A stretch of DNA of 64,000 nt, from contig MKVL01000009.1 of the NCBI GenBank assembly GCA_001899205.1, forward strand, positions 177,032-241,031. Direction: 5' to 3'. A model generated the notes under the pieces. That model had not been told where the DNA came from, did no database searches, and was given only the letters and a program-made list of their open reading frames with translations. The stretch comes from Mesorhizobium sp. 65-26. Its GTDB lineage: Bacteria; Pseudomonadota; Alphaproteobacteria; Rhizobiales; Rhizobiaceae. The translations under genes were made by a program, and so were the position numbers. Shown here piece by piece: positions 9,759-19,367 of this stretch (position 1 is the stretch's first letter; each line of letters starts with the position of its first letter).

Positions 9759-10694
9759 ATGCTTTCTATGAAGAAATACCTCTTCTCGGCGAGCTTCGCC
9801 TTGCTGGTGGCCGCAACAACGGTTTCGGTCACCGTGATGACGCCGCCGGCCTTCGCCAGCACCATCAAGTATGTGGTCAACGACGTTCCTGTCACCACGG
9901 GTGATATCGAGCACCGTGCAGCCTTCCTGCGCCTGCAGCGCAAGAAGGGCGACGCGGCGCAGGAAATGATCGACCAGACGCTGCGCACGGCGGAAGCAAA
10001 GAGGCTCGGCATTCGCATCAGCGATGCCCAGGTCGACGCGGCCTATCAGCGTTTTGCCAGCAACAACAAGATGCCGCTCGCCCAGCTTGACGCCGTCATG
10101 GAGAAGTCGGGCGTCACCCGGGGACATTTCAAGGAATTCATCCGCGCACAGATGGCCTGGAGCCAGGCCTTGAGCGCGCGTTATCGCTCGGGCGATGGCG
10201 GCGGCGGGCTCAGCGAACAGGATGTCGTAAAGCGCATGCTCGAAAAGGGCGGAGCCAAGCCCAGCGCCATGGAGTACATGCTGCAGCAGGTGATCTTCGT
10301 GGTCCCGGCAGCCGAACGCAAGGCCACCCTGGGCAAGCGCAAGCGCGAAGCGGAAGCCATGCGCGCGCGCTTCAACGGATGCAACACCACGCGTGAGTTC
10401 GCCAAAGGGCTGATCGACGTCACCGTTCGTGACCTCGGAAGAGTGCTGGCGCCGCAGCTGCCGCCGGAGTGGGCCGACCAGATCAAGGCGACCAAGGTTG
10501 GCGGCGCCACAGCCGCGCGCGAAACCGACCGGGGTATCGAGTTCATCGGCATCTGCTCGTCACGCGAAGTGTCCGATGACAAGGTCGCGCAGATGGTCTT
10601 CCAGAGCGAAGGCTCGAACGACAAGGCGGCCGAGGAACTCAGCCAGAAATACATGGACGAGTTGAAGGCAAAAGCCCGCATCGTCAAGCGTTGA
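9759..10694 (+). CDS. SurA-like periplasmic chaperone / peptidyl-prolyl isomerase
   Basis: The 311-residue protein has a signal peptide (KKYLFSASFALLVAATTVSVTV, cleaved near AFAS). A SurA-type N-terminal helical domain follows (YVVNDVPVTTGDIEHRAAFL, then MIDQTLRTAEAKRLGI). Residues ~170-285 form a diverged parvulin-like domain (MLQQVIFVVP...DLGRVLAPQLPPEW). It sits directly after lptD and before pdxA-rsmA, the classic position of surA, which fits assistance to outer-membrane protein folding, especially LptD. Two start codons 9 nt apart (9759 and 9768) are both possible. The isomerase domain lacks several typical parvulin landmarks, so activity is doubtful. Confidence 0.82.
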   Translation: MLSMKKYLFSASFALLVAATTVSVTVMTPPAFASTIKYVVNDVPVTTGDIEHRAAFLRLQRKKGDAAQEMIDQTLRTAEAKRLGIRISDAQVDAAYQRFASNNKMPLAQLDAVMEKSGVTRGHFKEFIRAQMAWSQALSARYRSGDGGGGLSEQDVVKRMLEKGGAKPSAMEYMLQQVIFVVPAAERKATLGKRKREAEAMRARFNGCNTTREFAKGLIDVTVRDLGRVLAPQLPPEWADQIKATKVGGATAARETDRGIEFIGICSSREVSDDKVAQMVFQSEGSNDKAAEELSQKYMDELKAKARIVKR

Positions 10695-10753
10695 TCCGAG
10701 GGCGCCGGACGTCCTGAGGGACGCAAGACGGCGCTCCATTTCCGTGTTCGAGC

Positions 10754-10795
10754 ACCGGACCAACCGAGAACAGGATTTCCACGGTTCGGTCCGGT
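10754..10795 (+). terminator. Imperfect inverted repeat between the SurA-like gene and pdxA
   Basis: ACCGGACCAACCG (10754-10766) is matched by CGGTTCGGTCCGGT (10782-10795), a 13-bp stem with one bulged base, then ATTTC. It could attenuate read-through into pdxA. The U-tract is poor, so intrinsic termination is only a possibility. Confidence 0.35.
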
Positions 10796-10822
10796 ATTTC
10801 AGCTGACCGTGGGGGCCAGACC

Positions 10823-11869
10823 GTGAGCGGCGCAGAGATTTCGCTGGCATTGAGCATTGGCGATCCTTCCGGCATCGGGCCGGAGATCGCGATCGCCGCA
10901 TGGCGTGCGCGCCACCTTTCCGCTCTGCCTCCCTTCTATCTGCTGGCGGATCCGGCATTGGTGGCCGCACGGGCACGGCGCCTCGGCGTGGACGTACCAA
11001 TCATCGAGATCTCGCCGACCGATGCCGCCGGCACATTCCACGACGCGCTGCCCGTGGTGCCGCTCAGGGTCCGGCTGGTCGACAGTCCCGGACTGCCCGA
11101 CCCGGCAAACGCCGCCGGTACGATCGAGGCCATCGACCGGGCCGTGGCCGACTGCCTGGCAGGCCATGCGGCGGCCGTGGTCACCTGCCCTATCGCCAAG
11201 AAGCCGCTCTACGATGCCGGCTTCCGCTCCCCCGGTCACACCGAGTATCTGGCGCATCTTGCATCCCGCCATATCGGCGCGGACGTGACCCCGGTGATGC
11301 TGCTCGCCGGACCGGAACTGCGGACTGTCCCCGTCACGATCCACATTCCCCTCGCCGAAGTGCCTCGCCAGCTCACCTCCGAACTGATCGTCACCACCGC
11401 CCGCATCACAGCGCATGACCTCGCCAACCGTTTCGGCATCGCCAGGCCGAGGCTCGCAATAGCCGGCCTCAACCCGCATGCCGGTGAAGGCGGCACCATG
11501 GGCCATGAGGACGATCGTATCATCCGGCCTGCCGTGGAGGCGCTGCGCGCCGAGGGCATCGACGCCAACGGCCCGCTGCCGGCCGATACGCTGTTTCACG
11601 CGCGCGCCCGCGCCACCTATGACGTCGCGCTGTGCATGTACCATGACCAGGCGCTGATCCCGGCCAAGGCGCTCGCCTTCGACGAAGCGGTCAACGTGAC
11701 GCTAGGGCTGCCCTTCATCCGCACGTCCCCCGATCATGGCACGGCGTTCGACATAGCCGGCAAGGGTATCGCCCGCGCCGACAGCCTGATCGCTGCGTTG
11801 AAGCTGGGGCACAGCCTGGCCGGCGGAGGCATGAAGGCAATCCCGACCCCTACGGAAACGGCACGATGA
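10823..11869 (+). CDS. pdxA: 4-hydroxythreonine-4-phosphate dehydrogenase
   Basis: The 348-residue protein has the PdxA landmarks. [13 protein letters not shown] is at the N-terminus. The metal/substrate-binding histidines lie in [18 protein letters not shown] and [12 protein letters not shown], and the C-terminal [18 protein letters not shown] segment is present. It oxidises 4-phosphohydroxy-L-threonine with NAD in pyridoxal-phosphate synthesis. The start is GTG. It overlaps rsmA by 4 nt (ATGA), the familiar surA-pdxA-rsmA order. Confidence 0.95.
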   Translation: MSGAEISLALSIGDPSGIGPEIAIAAWRARHLSALPPFYLLADPALVAARARRLGVDVPIIEISPTDAAGTFHDALPVVPLRVRLVDSPGLPDPANAAGTIEAIDRAVADCLAGHAAAVVTCPIAKKPLYDAGFRSPGHTEYLAHLASRHIGADVTPVMLLAGPELRTVPVTIHIPLAEVPRQLTSELIVTTARITAHDLANRFGIARPRLAIAGLNPHAGEGGTMGHEDDRIIRPAVEALRAEGIDANGPLPADTLFHARARATYDVALCMYHDQALIPAKALAFDEAVNVTLGLPFIRTSPDHGTAFDIAGKGIARADSLIAALKLGHSLAGGGMKAIPTPTETAR

Positions 11870-12696
11870 GCGCCGACGGACTGCCCCCTCTACGTGAGGT
11901 GATCGAGCGACATGGCCTGCAGGCGAAGAAAGCGCTCGGCCAGAATTTCCTGCTCGACCTGAACCTCACGGGAAAGATCGCGCGGACCGCCGGCGAGCTC
12001 AGGGAAAGCACGGTCATCGAGGTCGGCCCGGGCCCGGGCGGGCTGACACGGGCGCTTCTTCTTCATGGCGCCCGCCGGGTGGTCGCCATAGAGCGCGACG
12101 AGCGCTGCCTGGCCGCGCTGGAAGAGGTCTCAAATCATTACCCCGGCCGGTTGCACATTATTGCCGGCGACGCGCTGAAAACGGATTTCGCCGAGCTCGC
12201 CCGCGCCGAGGGCAGCGGCTCCGTGAAGATCGCGGCAAACCTGCCCTACAACATCGGCACGGAACTGCTGGTTCGCTGGCTGCTGGCGGAATGGCCGCCC
12301 TTCTATGCCTCGATGACGCTGATGTTCCAGCGGGAGGTCGCGGAGCGCGTCACCGCCAGCCCGGGCAGCGGCGCCTATGGCCGGCTTGGCGTGCTCGCCG
12401 GTTGGCGCACGCAGGCAAGGATCGCCTTCGACGTGCCGCCGCAAGCGTTTACGCCGCCGCCCAAGGTTACCTCGTCGGTCGTGCACCTCGTGCCGCGCGA
12501 AACGCCGCTGCCCGCCGATGCCAGGCAACTCGGCCGCGTCACCGAAGCCGCCTTCGGCCAGCGCCGCAAGATGCTGAGGCAGAGCGTCAAGGGTCTCGGC
12601 GGCGAGGCCTTGCTGACACGGGCAGGAATCGATCCGACCCGACGCGCGGAAACGCTGAGCGTCGAGGAATTCGTCCGCCTGACCAACGCGCTGTAA
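11866..12696 (+). CDS. rsmA: 16S rRNA (adenine(1518)-N6/adenine(1519)-N6)-dimethyltransferase
   Basis: The 276-residue protein shows the KsgA/RsmA pattern: [17 protein letters not shown] motif [15 protein letters not shown], and the catalytic motif [13 protein letters not shown]. The C-terminal helical domain includes [13 protein letters not shown]. It dimethylates two adjacent adenines near the 3' end of 16S rRNA late in 30S assembly. Its start overlaps the end of pdxA by 4 nt. It is the last gene of the lpt operon and meets gmk tail to tail 45 nt further on. Confidence 0.96.
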   Translation: MSADGLPPLREVIERHGLQAKKALGQNFLLDLNLTGKIARTAGELRESTVIEVGPGPGGLTRALLLHGARRVVAIERDERCLAALEEVSNHYPGRLHIIAGDALKTDFAELARAEGSGSVKIAANLPYNIGTELLVRWLLAEWPPFYASMTLMFQREVAERVTASPGSGAYGRLGVLAGWRTQARIAFDVPPQAFTPPPKVTSSVVHLVPRETPLPADARQLGRVTEAAFGQRRKMLRQSVKGLGGEALLTRAGIDPTRRAETLSVEEFVRLTNAL

Positions 12697-12741
12697 GCCG
12701 TCCGCGGTGTGAGCCGCCGATCGACCGTTTTCAGGAAGATC

Positions 12742-13398
12742 CTATGCCGTCTTCTCGTCCAGCAGAGACGAGATGAAGTCGAAGAGGCCCGGTCGGCGGT
12801 CGCGCCGCAGCCGCTCGGCGGTGACGATGGCGCGCACCTCGGCGAAGGCCCGGTCGAGGTCGTCATTGACGACGACGAAATCATATTCCTTCCAGTGCTC
12901 GATTTCGTCGCGGGCGTTCTTGAGCCGCGTCTCGATCACCGATTCCTGGTCCTCCGCGCGGCGCTTCAGGCGCGCCTTCAACTCCTTCATCGACGGCGGC
13001 AGGATGAAGATCGAGACGATGTCGGCCCGCATCTTCTCCTTCAGTTGCTGCGCGCCCTGCCAGTCGATGTCGAACAGCATGTCGCGCCCCTGCGCCAGGG
13101 CCAGCTCGGCGGGCTCGCGCGGGGTGGCGTAGTAGTTGCCATGCACCTCCGCCCATTCCAGCAGCGCGTCGGAATCGCGCAAGCGCTCAAATTCACGCAT
13201 CGTGCGGAAATGATAGTGCACGCCCTCGATCTCGCTGCCGCGGCGCGGCCTCGTGGTGACGGAGACCGACAGTTCGAGACTGGAATCCGTCTCCAGCAGA
13301 TTGCGCGCGATCGTCGACTTGCCGGCGCCCGACGGCGACGACAGGACCAGCATCAGGCCCCTGCGGCGGACGCGGGCGCCCAGATCATTGGCGACCAT
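12742..13398 (-). CDS. gmk: Guanylate kinase
   Basis: The 218-residue protein has the P-loop [12 protein letters not shown] and the GMP-binding segments [20 protein letters not shown] and [12 protein letters not shown]. The lid and C-terminal helices are typical of the family. It phosphorylates GMP to GDP. It follows yicC with a 3-nt gap, a pairing seen in many bacteria. The N-terminus is slightly extended ([15 protein letters not shown]) before the first strand; an internal Met at residue 16 is an alternative start. Confidence 0.95.
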   Translation of the reverse strand: MVANDLGARVRRRGLMLVLSSPSGAGKSTIARNLLETDSSLELSVSVTTRPRRGSEIEGVHYHFRTMREFERLRDSDALLEWAEVHGNYYATPREPAELALAQGRDMLFDIDWQGAQQLKEKMRADIVSIFILPPSMKELKARLKRRAEDQESVIETRLKNARDEIEHWKEYDFVVVNDDLDRAFAEVRAIVTAERLRRDRRPGLFDFISSLLDEKTA

Positions 13399-13401
13399 CG
13401 T

Positions 13402-14292
13402 TTACTCCAGATTCTGAACTTGCTCGCGAAACTGGTCGACGACCGCCTTCAGCTCCAGCCCAATGGCGGTAACGGCGGCGGCGTTCGACTTCGAACACAA
13501 CGTATTCGATTCGCGATTGAATTCCTGCGCCAGAAAATCGAGCTTGCGCCCGATGGCGCCGCCGCCTTTCAGCAGCCCGCGACCTGATGCGACATGCGTC
13601 TTGAGGCGGTCGATCTCCTCGCGAATGTCGGCCTTCGTGGCGAGAAACGCCGCTTCCATGTGCAGGCGGCTCGCATCCAGGTTGGCGGACGCATCCATCA
13701 ACAGGCGGACCTGCTCGGCGATGCGCTCGCGGATCGCGCCGGCCTCCCGCGAGGGATCGGCTTCCGCCCGCAGCGTCAGCGCCTCGATGGCGTCGATGTG
13801 ACCCGACAGCAGCGTGGCAAGGGCGGCTCCCTCGCCCAGTCTCGCTTGCTCAAGACCATGCAGCGCCGTTTCGAGTGCCGCCATGATGGCCGTGTCGAGC
13901 GACGCGCGCTCTTCGTCCGTTTCAACCGCTTCTGGCAGATCGAGCACGCCGCGCAGCGACAGGAGTCCGTCGGCGGTCGCCGGCGCCACGCCGAACTGCT
14001 CCTCGAGCCGCTTGGCCAGCCCGGCGATATCCTTGAGGAATGCCTCATTGACGACGGGCTGCGCCTGCGCGCCGAGCGCGCGGCCGACGGTCAGCGTCGC
14101 CTGGAAATTACCGCGCGAGAAGCGCTTCTGGATGGTTTGCCTGATAGCCGGCTCAAGACGTTCGAACCCTTGCGGCAACCTCAGCCTGAGCTCGATGCTC
14201 TTGCCGTTGACGGATTTGACTTCCCAGGCGATCGCGGTGCCGTCATGCTCGGTGGCCGCGCGCGCGAAACCAGTCATGCTTTGCAAATTCAT
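13402..14292 (-). CDS. YicC family endoribonuclease-like protein
   Basis: The 296-residue protein begins MNLQSMTGFARA, the YicC signature. It also has the family segments WEVKSVNGKSIELRLRLP and the C-terminal GRKLDFLAQEFNRESNT followed by LELKAVVDQFREQVQN. YicC-type proteins act as endoribonucleases on structured RNA in the species tested. The start was set at the conserved MNLQSM rather than the longer frame. It is co-directional with mltG upstream (171-nt gap) and gmk downstream (3-nt gap). Confidence 0.9.
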   Translation of the reverse strand: MNLQSMTGFARAATEHDGTAIAWEVKSVNGKSIELRLRLPQGFERLEPAIRQTIQKRFSRGNFQATLTVGRALGAQAQPVVNEAFLKDIAGLAKRLEEQFGVAPATADGLLSLRGVLDLPEAVETDEERASLDTAIMAALETALHGLEQARLGEGAALATLLSGHIDAIEALTLRAEADPSREAGAIRERIAEQVRLLMDASANLDASRLHMEAAFLATKADIREEIDRLKTHVASGRGLLKGGGAIGRKLDFLAQEFNRESNTLCSKSNAAAVTAIGLELKAVVDQFREQVQNLE

Positions 14293-14463
14293 TGCCGTGC
14301 GTGCATCCCCCTGATGCATGGCCAGAACCGGGAAACAGGTCGGGCTGGTCATGCGTGACTTGAAAATTATGGATCGGCCCGCTGCCCGGTTGGACAACCG
14401 GGCCTCTTCCAGAGTCGCCGCCCTCACGCCCCGTTCCCGCTCCGACAGCTTAAGCCAGCTATC

Positions 14464-15735
14464 TTACTGCGAACTCGTTCCCGTGTCGCCACCGCCGAGA
14501 TCGTCACCGCCGTCGGCCGGCGTATCGCCGCTGCTGGCGCCATTTCCAGCCGCGTTTCCGCCTGTCGCGTCCGTGGCCGGCGCGGTGCCTGCCTTGGCGG
14601 CGTCGTCGGCCTGCTTCTTCTGCAGCGCGCGGAAACGGGCCACATTCTCATTGTGCTCGGCCAGCGTGGTGGCAAACACATGGCCGCCATTGCCATCGGC
14701 GACGAAGTAGAGGTCGTCGGTCTTCGACGGGTTGGCGACAGCCTCCAGCGCCGCGCGGCCGGGGTTAGCGATCGGCGTCGGCGGCAAGCCGTTGATGACG
14801 TAGGTGTTATAGGGCGTCGGCTTCTGGATGTCGGACTGGTAGATCGGGCGGTCCGCCGGTTTGCCCTTGCCTCCGAACAATCCATAGATGATCGTCGGGT
14901 CCGACTGAAGCCGCATGCCCTTGGCAAGCCTGTTCAGGAAGACGGCGGCGACACGCGAGCGCTCGTCACTGCGGCCGGTCTCCTTCTCGACGATTGACGC
15001 CAGGGTGACGAAGTCGTCGACATTGTTGAGCGGCAGGTCCGGCGAGCGCCGCTGCCAGACTTCCGAGACCAGCCGCTTCTGATCAGCCAACAGCTTCTCG
15101 ATCATCTGCTGGCGTGTCGCGCCGCGCGTGAAGCGCAGTGTATCGGTCGCCAGGCTGCCTTCCGGTGGAGCCGCGGTGGGCATTTCGCCGGTAAGCGCCT
15201 GCTCGTCGGAGATGCGCTGGAGAGCCTGCTCGACGGTCAATCCTTCCGGAATGGTCAGCGAATACATCACGGACTTGCCGCTCTTCAGCAGTTCCATGAT
15301 GTCACGCATCGAGGCCTTGGCCTTGATCTCGTACTCGCCGGCCTTCAGCGCCGAATCATTGCCGCTGGCGCGCACGCCGAGCCGGAAGATGCGGGCATCG
15401 CTGATCAGCCCGCGCCGTTCGAGCTGGTCGGCGATGTCCTGGACACCGGTATTGGGCTTGACCAGGAATGTGTCGCCGCTGGCCGATGGGCCGGGCTCGG
15501 TGAACGCCTGCCGGCCGAAATACAAAGCACCACCCGCGGCGAGCACGATCAGCATCACCGAGGAGATGAAGAAGTTCAGGAAAACGACGATCTGGCTGCG
15601 GGATGCGCGCGACCGTCTGGGCGGCGGCGTCCCCGCTTCGGGCCGCAGGGCCTCGTTGGCCGTCTTGGGCACGATCGGCCCGGACGCGGCTGGTCGTCGC
15701 TCGTATTCCCCCTTGCCCGCCGGATCTGTGCTCAT
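14464..15735 (-). CDS. mltG: Endolytic murein transglycosylase MltG
   Basis: The 423-residue protein has a cytoplasmic Pro/Arg-rich N-terminus (~45 residues) and one membrane helix (IVVFLNFFISSVMLIVLAAG). A LysM-like region (DTFLVKPNTGVQDIADQLERR) precedes the YceG catalytic domain with the conserved catalytic Glu in LASIVEKETGRSDE. The pattern NTYVINGLPPTPIANPG is typical near the end. MltG cuts nascent glycan strands and sets their length. The last ~50 residues are a Gly/Ala/Asp/Ser-rich, probably disordered tail. A terminator separates it from fabF, so it may have its own promoter. Confidence 0.93.
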   Translation of the reverse strand: MSTDPAGKGEYERRPAASGPIVPKTANEALRPEAGTPPPRRSRASRSQIVVFLNFFISSVMLIVLAAGGALYFGRQAFTEPGPSASGDTFLVKPNTGVQDIADQLERRGLISDARIFRLGVRASGNDSALKAGEYEIKAKASMRDIMELLKSGKSVMYSLTIPEGLTVEQALQRISDEQALTGEMPTAAPPEGSLATDTLRFTRGATRQQMIEKLLADQKRLVSEVWQRRSPDLPLNNVDDFVTLASIVEKETGRSDERSRVAAVFLNRLAKGMRLQSDPTIIYGLFGGKGKPADRPIYQSDIQKPTPYNTYVINGLPPTPIANPGRAALEAVANPSKTDDLYFVADGNGGHVFATTLAEHNENVARFRALQKKQADDAAKAGTAPATDATGGNAAGNGASSGDTPADGGDDLGGGDTGTSSQ

Positions 15736-15795
15736 GGCGCCCTACCGTTTTGTCTTGTGACGAATCCCCGGCGGAAGAGTAGAGGCGAATATGGC

Positions 15796-15823
15796 AAAAA
15801 TGGCGGCGGGGTTGCCCCCGCCG
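15796..15823 (-). terminator. Rho-independent terminator downstream of fabF
   Basis: On the minus strand an 8-bp GC stem (arms at 15816-15823 and 15804-15811, 4-nt loop) is followed within five bases by a run of five T (complement of AAAAA at 15796-15800). It lies 15 nt past the fabF stop and ends the fab transcript before mltG. Confidence 0.75.
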
Positions 15824-15837
15824 GGCCGTCCCGGCGA

Positions 15838-17100
15838 TCAGCCATTGTAACGCTGGAAGACGAGCGAAGCGTTGGTGCCGCCAAAGCCGAAGGAGTTGGA
15901 CAGCGCCACGTCGATACGACGCTGCCTGGGCTTGTGGGGCACCAGGTCGATCGCCGTTTCACGCTCGGGATTGTCGAGGTTGATAGTCGCCGGCGCGATG
16001 TTGTCGCGAATGGCGAGGATCGAAAAAATCGCTTCCGCGGCGCCGGCAGCACCCAGGAGATGACCGATCGACGACTTGGTCGACGACATCGAGATCCTGG
16101 AAGCGGCATCGCCAACCAGCCTCTCGACAGCGCCGAGTTCGATCGTGTCGGCCATCGTGGAAGTGCCGTGCGCGTTGATGTAGTCGATGTCGCCCGGTGT
16201 CAGCCTGGCCCGATTGAGCGCCGCCGTCATGCATCGGAAGGCACCGTCGCCATCTTCCGCGGGAGCGGTGATGTGATAGGCGTCGCCGGTGAGGCCGTAG
16301 CCGGTTACTTCGGCATAGATCTTGGCGCCGCGCGCCTTGGCATGTTCGAGTTCCTCGAGCACGACAACGCCAGCGCCCTCGCCCATGACGAAACCGTCGC
16401 GATCCCTGTCATAGGGCCGCGAAGCCGTCTGCGGCGCATCGTTGCGGTCCGTCGACAATGCCCGGCAGGCGGCGAAGCCGGCCAGGGAGAGCCGCGTGAC
16501 GGGCGCCTCGGCGCCCCCCGCGACCATGACGTCGGCATCGCCCCACATGATCAGCCGGGCGGCGTCGCCAATGGCGTGCGCACCCGTCGAACAGGCGGTG
16601 ACGACAGCGTGGTTGGGGCCCTTGAGGCCATGCCGGATCGAAACCTGGCCGGACACAAGGTTGATGATCTGGCCGGGAATGAAGAACGGGCTGATGCGCC
16701 GCGGGCCACGCTCCTTCAGCAGCATGGCATTCTCGGCAATGCCTTCGATGCCGCCGATGCCGGAGCCGATCAGGACGCCGGTGGCGCATTGCTCCTCATG
16801 CGTCTTCGGCTCCCAGCCGGAATCCTTCAGCGCCTCGTCGGCGGCCGCGATTCCGTAGAGAATGAAGTCGCCGATCTTGCGCAGTTCCTTCGGCTCGAGC
16901 ACGGCCTCGGGATTGAAGGTTCCGTTGCTGCCATCGCCTCGCGGAATGACGTGGGCGATCTTGCAGGCAAGATCCTCCACTTCGAATTCCGTGATTCGCT
17001 TGGCGGCGCTACGGCCGGTCAGGAGTTCCTTCCAGCCGTGCTCTACCCCCACGCCAAATGGTGAAAGCAGCCCAAGGCCCGTGACGACGACACGCCTCAT
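15838..17100 (-). CDS. fabF: Beta-ketoacyl-ACP synthase II
   Basis: The 420-residue protein begins MRRVVVTGLGLLSPFGVGVE. It has the active-site Cys in VVTACSTGAHAIGDA and the two catalytic histidines in INAHGTSTMADTIE and KSSIGHLLGAAGA. It condenses malonyl-ACP with acyl-ACP in chain elongation. The start was chosen at the canonical MRRVVVTG, eight residues into the open frame. It lies 32 nt downstream of acpP in the usual acpP-fabF order and ends at a strong terminator. Confidence 0.96.
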   Translation of the reverse strand: MRRVVVTGLGLLSPFGVGVEHGWKELLTGRSAAKRITEFEVEDLACKIAHVIPRGDGSNGTFNPEAVLEPKELRKIGDFILYGIAAADEALKDSGWEPKTHEEQCATGVLIGSGIGGIEGIAENAMLLKERGPRRISPFFIPGQIINLVSGQVSIRHGLKGPNHAVVTACSTGAHAIGDAARLIMWGDADVMVAGGAEAPVTRLSLAGFAACRALSTDRNDAPQTASRPYDRDRDGFVMGEGAGVVVLEELEHAKARGAKIYAEVTGYGLTGDAYHITAPAEDGDGAFRCMTAALNRARLTPGDIDYINAHGTSTMADTIELGAVERLVGDAASRISMSSTKSSIGHLLGAAGAAEAIFSILAIRDNIAPATINLDNPERETAIDLVPHKPRQRRIDVALSNSFGFGGTNASLVFQRYNG

Positions 17101-17132
17101 CGCAGGTCTTTCCGGTGACGCCAAACCAGGCG

Positions 17133-17369
17133 TCAGGCCGAGGCTTTGTCGATGTACTTAACGGCGTCGCCGACCGTCAGGATGGTCTCGGCCGCGTCGT
17201 CGGGGATCTCGACCCCGAACTCTTCCTCGAACGCCATGACGAGTTCGACCGTGTCGAGGCTGTCCGCGCCCAGATCATCGATGAAGCTAGCCTGCTCCGT
17301 CACTTTGTCGGCATCGACGCCAAGATGCTCGATGACGATCTTCTTGACGCGCTCTGCGGTGTCACTCAT
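17133..17369 (-). CDS. acpP: Acyl carrier protein
   Basis: This 78-residue acidic protein has the phosphopantetheine attachment Ser in [19 protein letters not shown] and the start [20 protein letters not shown]. AcpP carries growing acyl chains in fatty-acid synthesis and supplies lipid A and phospholipid synthesis. The open frame extends further upstream, but the standard N-terminus fixes the start. A 22-bp inverted repeat lies 35 nt upstream. fabF follows 32 nt downstream. Confidence 0.97.
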   Translation of the reverse strand: MSDTAERVKKIVIEHLGVDADKVTEQASFIDDLGADSLDTVELVMAFEEEFGVEIPDDAAETILTVGDAVKYIDKASA

Positions 17370-17403
17370 GTAAGCATCCTCGTCTTCATGTTGTCTGTCT
17401 TCG

Positions 17404-17425
17404 TTAGCGGGCGGAATGCCGCTAA
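17404..17425 (-). promoter_or_regulatory. Inverted repeat upstream of acpP (candidate operator/promoter)
   Basis: TTAGCGG (17404-17410) and CCGCTAA (17419-17425) are a perfect inverted pair with an 8-nt spacer. Read leftward, TTGATT (complement of 17424-17429) and TAACGA (complement of 17401-17406) are spaced 17 nt, so the repeat would span the -35 to -10 interval of a weak promoter for acpP. A regulator site is possible; so is a hairpin in the leader. Confidence 0.4.
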
Positions 17426-17571
17426 TCAAGCTGAAAGATGGCCCCGTCGCAAACGCAAGGGCGATGGGCCGGTTGGTGCCCGAACCGCCGGGTTGCGGGC
17501 CGCATTACACGAAAAACAGCCCGGGTCCAAGGCGAAATGGTCGCTTTTCACAGTGGACTCGAGGCCCAGGC

Positions 17572-18309
17572 TCAGATCATCGCCATGCCGCCATTCACAT
17601 GAATGGTCTGGCCGGTGACGTAGGAGGCCTCGTTCGAAGCCAGATAAGCAACGGCGGACGCGACCTCGGCGCTGGTGCCCATGCGCCGGGTCGGGATCGC
17701 GGCCATGATGGTCTCTTTCTGCTTGTCGTTCAGCTTGTCGGTCATCGCCGACTCGATGAAGCCGGGTGCGACGCAATTGACCGTGATGTTACGGGTCGCG
17801 ATCTCCTGCGCCAGCGACTTGGAGAAACCGATCATGCCGGCCTTCGAGGCACAGTAATTGGCCTGGCCGGGATTGCCGGTGACGCCGACCACCGAGGTGA
17901 TGTTGATGATACGGCCGTGGCGACGTCGCATCATCGGATGCGTGAGCTCGCGAGTCAGCCGGAAGACAGCCGTCAGATTGACTTCGATGACACTGTCCCA
18001 GTCGGCATCGGACATGCGCACGAACAGGCCGTCCTTTGTGATGCCGGCATTGTTGACGAGGATGTCGACACCCTCGAGTTCGGCTTCAGCCTTCTGGCCA
18101 AGCGCCTTGACGGCGTCGCGGTCGGTAAGGTCGGCTGGAAAGAGCTTGACCCGGTCGCCGAGTTCGCCGGCAAGCGTTTCCAGCTTCTCCACGCGCGTGC
18201 CATGCAGCCCGACGATCGCGCCCTGCGCGTGCAGCACCCTGGCAATCGCTTCGCCGATGCCTCCCGATGCGCCGGTAACAAGCGCCTTGCGGCCGGTCAG
18301 TTCGAACAT
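17572..18309 (-). CDS. fabG: 3-oxoacyl-[acyl-carrier-protein] reductase
   Basis: The 245-residue classical short-chain dehydrogenase has the NADPH-binding TGASGGIGEAIA, the NNAGITKDGLF segment with catalytic Asn, Ser in NITSVVGVTGNPGQ, and the YCASKAG Tyr/Lys pair. MFELTGRKALVTGA is the normal FabG start. It reduces beta-ketoacyl-ACP. It lies between fabD and acpP on the same strand, which supports fatty-acid synthesis over the many other SDR roles. Confidence 0.95.
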   Translation of the reverse strand: MFELTGRKALVTGASGGIGEAIARVLHAQGAIVGLHGTRVEKLETLAGELGDRVKLFPADLTDRDAVKALGQKAEAELEGVDILVNNAGITKDGLFVRMSDADWDSVIEVNLTAVFRLTRELTHPMMRRRHGRIINITSVVGVTGNPGQANYCASKAGMIGFSKSLAQEIATRNITVNCVAPGFIESAMTDKLNDKQKETIMAAIPTRRMGTSAEVASAVAYLASNEASYVTGQTIHVNGGMAMI

Positions 18310-18425
18310 TTTTGTCTCCCGATCTCAGAGCACCCTTGGCACAGGTGCGGTCAAATCGCCAGCCCGCCCCGGTTCCGGGCCAGGATGGAGCACCATCTCA
18401 ACGGCCCTTAGCGTGGCGGCCGGCG

Positions 18426-19367
18426 TCAGCCGAGCGCCGCCAGCGCGGCCTCGACGTCCGCCGGCGTACCGATGTTGGCGGTCGCGATATCGCGATTGAT
18501 GCGCCGCGTCAGTCCCGACAGCACCTTGCCGGCGCCGACTTCGTAAAGCGTCGAGACGCCGTTGGCGCCAAACCACTCGACTGTCTCGCGCCAGCGCACG
18601 CGGCCCGTCACCTGCTCGACGAGGCGCCGGGCGATTTCATCCGGATCGCTCGACGGCGCCACCGAGACGTTGGACACGACCGGCACCACCGGCGCTGACT
18701 TGCTCACCTTGGCGAGCGCGTCGCGCATGACGCTTGCGGCAGGCGCCATCAGCGCCGAGTGGAAAGGAGCCGAAACCTGTAGCATCAGCGCCCGCTTGGC
18801 ACCCTTGTCGGTGCACAGCTTCGCCGCCAGTTCGACGGCGGCCTTGGCACCGGAAATGACCAACTGCCCGCCGCCATTGTCGTTGGCGACCTGGCAGACG
18901 GATCCCTTGGCGGCCTCGGCGCACGCGGCCTCGACATCCGCCTGCTCCAGCCCGATGATCGCGGCCATCGCCCCCTCACCCGCCGGCACGGCGGCCTGCA
19001 TGGCATTGCCGCGAATGCGCAGCAGGCGCGCGGCGTCGGCGATGGAAACGAAGCCGGCGGCGGCGAGCGCCGAGTATTCGCCCAACGAATGACCGGCGAC
19101 ATAGGCTACCTTGTCCCTCAGCGAGAAACCGCGGGACTCCAGAGCACGGATCGCCGCCAGCGAGACGGCCATCAACGCCGGTTGCGCATTTGCGGTCAGC
19201 GTCAGCGTTTCCTCCGGGCCTTCCCAGATCAGCGTGGACAGTTTCTCGCCCAGCGCCTCATCGACTTCCTCAAAAACCCTGCGCGCCTCGGGGAACGCGT
19301 CGGCGAGATCCTTGCCCATTCCGACGGCCTGGCTGCCCTGTCCGGGAAAGGTGAATGCGACGGCCAT
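18426..19367 (-). CDS. fabD: Malonyl-CoA-ACP transacylase
   Basis: The 313-residue protein starts MAVAFTFPGQGSQAVGMG. It carries the nucleophile Ser in VAGHSLGEYSALAAAG, the conserved Arg in LLRIRGNAMQAA and the His in SAPFHSALM. It loads malonate onto ACP. The start is fixed by a strong GGAG ribosome site six bases upstream, read on the minus strand. It is the first gene of the fab cluster; its promoter must lie in 19368-19621, which also holds the Pho-box-like array. Confidence 0.95.
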   Translation of the reverse strand: MAVAFTFPGQGSQAVGMGKDLADAFPEARRVFEEVDEALGEKLSTLIWEGPEETLTLTANAQPALMAVSLAAIRALESRGFSLRDKVAYVAGHSLGEYSALAAAGFVSIADAARLLRIRGNAMQAAVPAGEGAMAAIIGLEQADVEAACAEAAKGSVCQVANDNGGGQLVISGAKAAVELAAKLCTDKGAKRALMLQVSAPFHSALMAPAASVMRDALAKVSKSAPVVPVVSNVSVAPSSDPDEIARRLVEQVTGRVRWRETVEWFGANGVSTLYEVGAGKVLSGLTRRINRDIATANIGTPADVEAALAALG

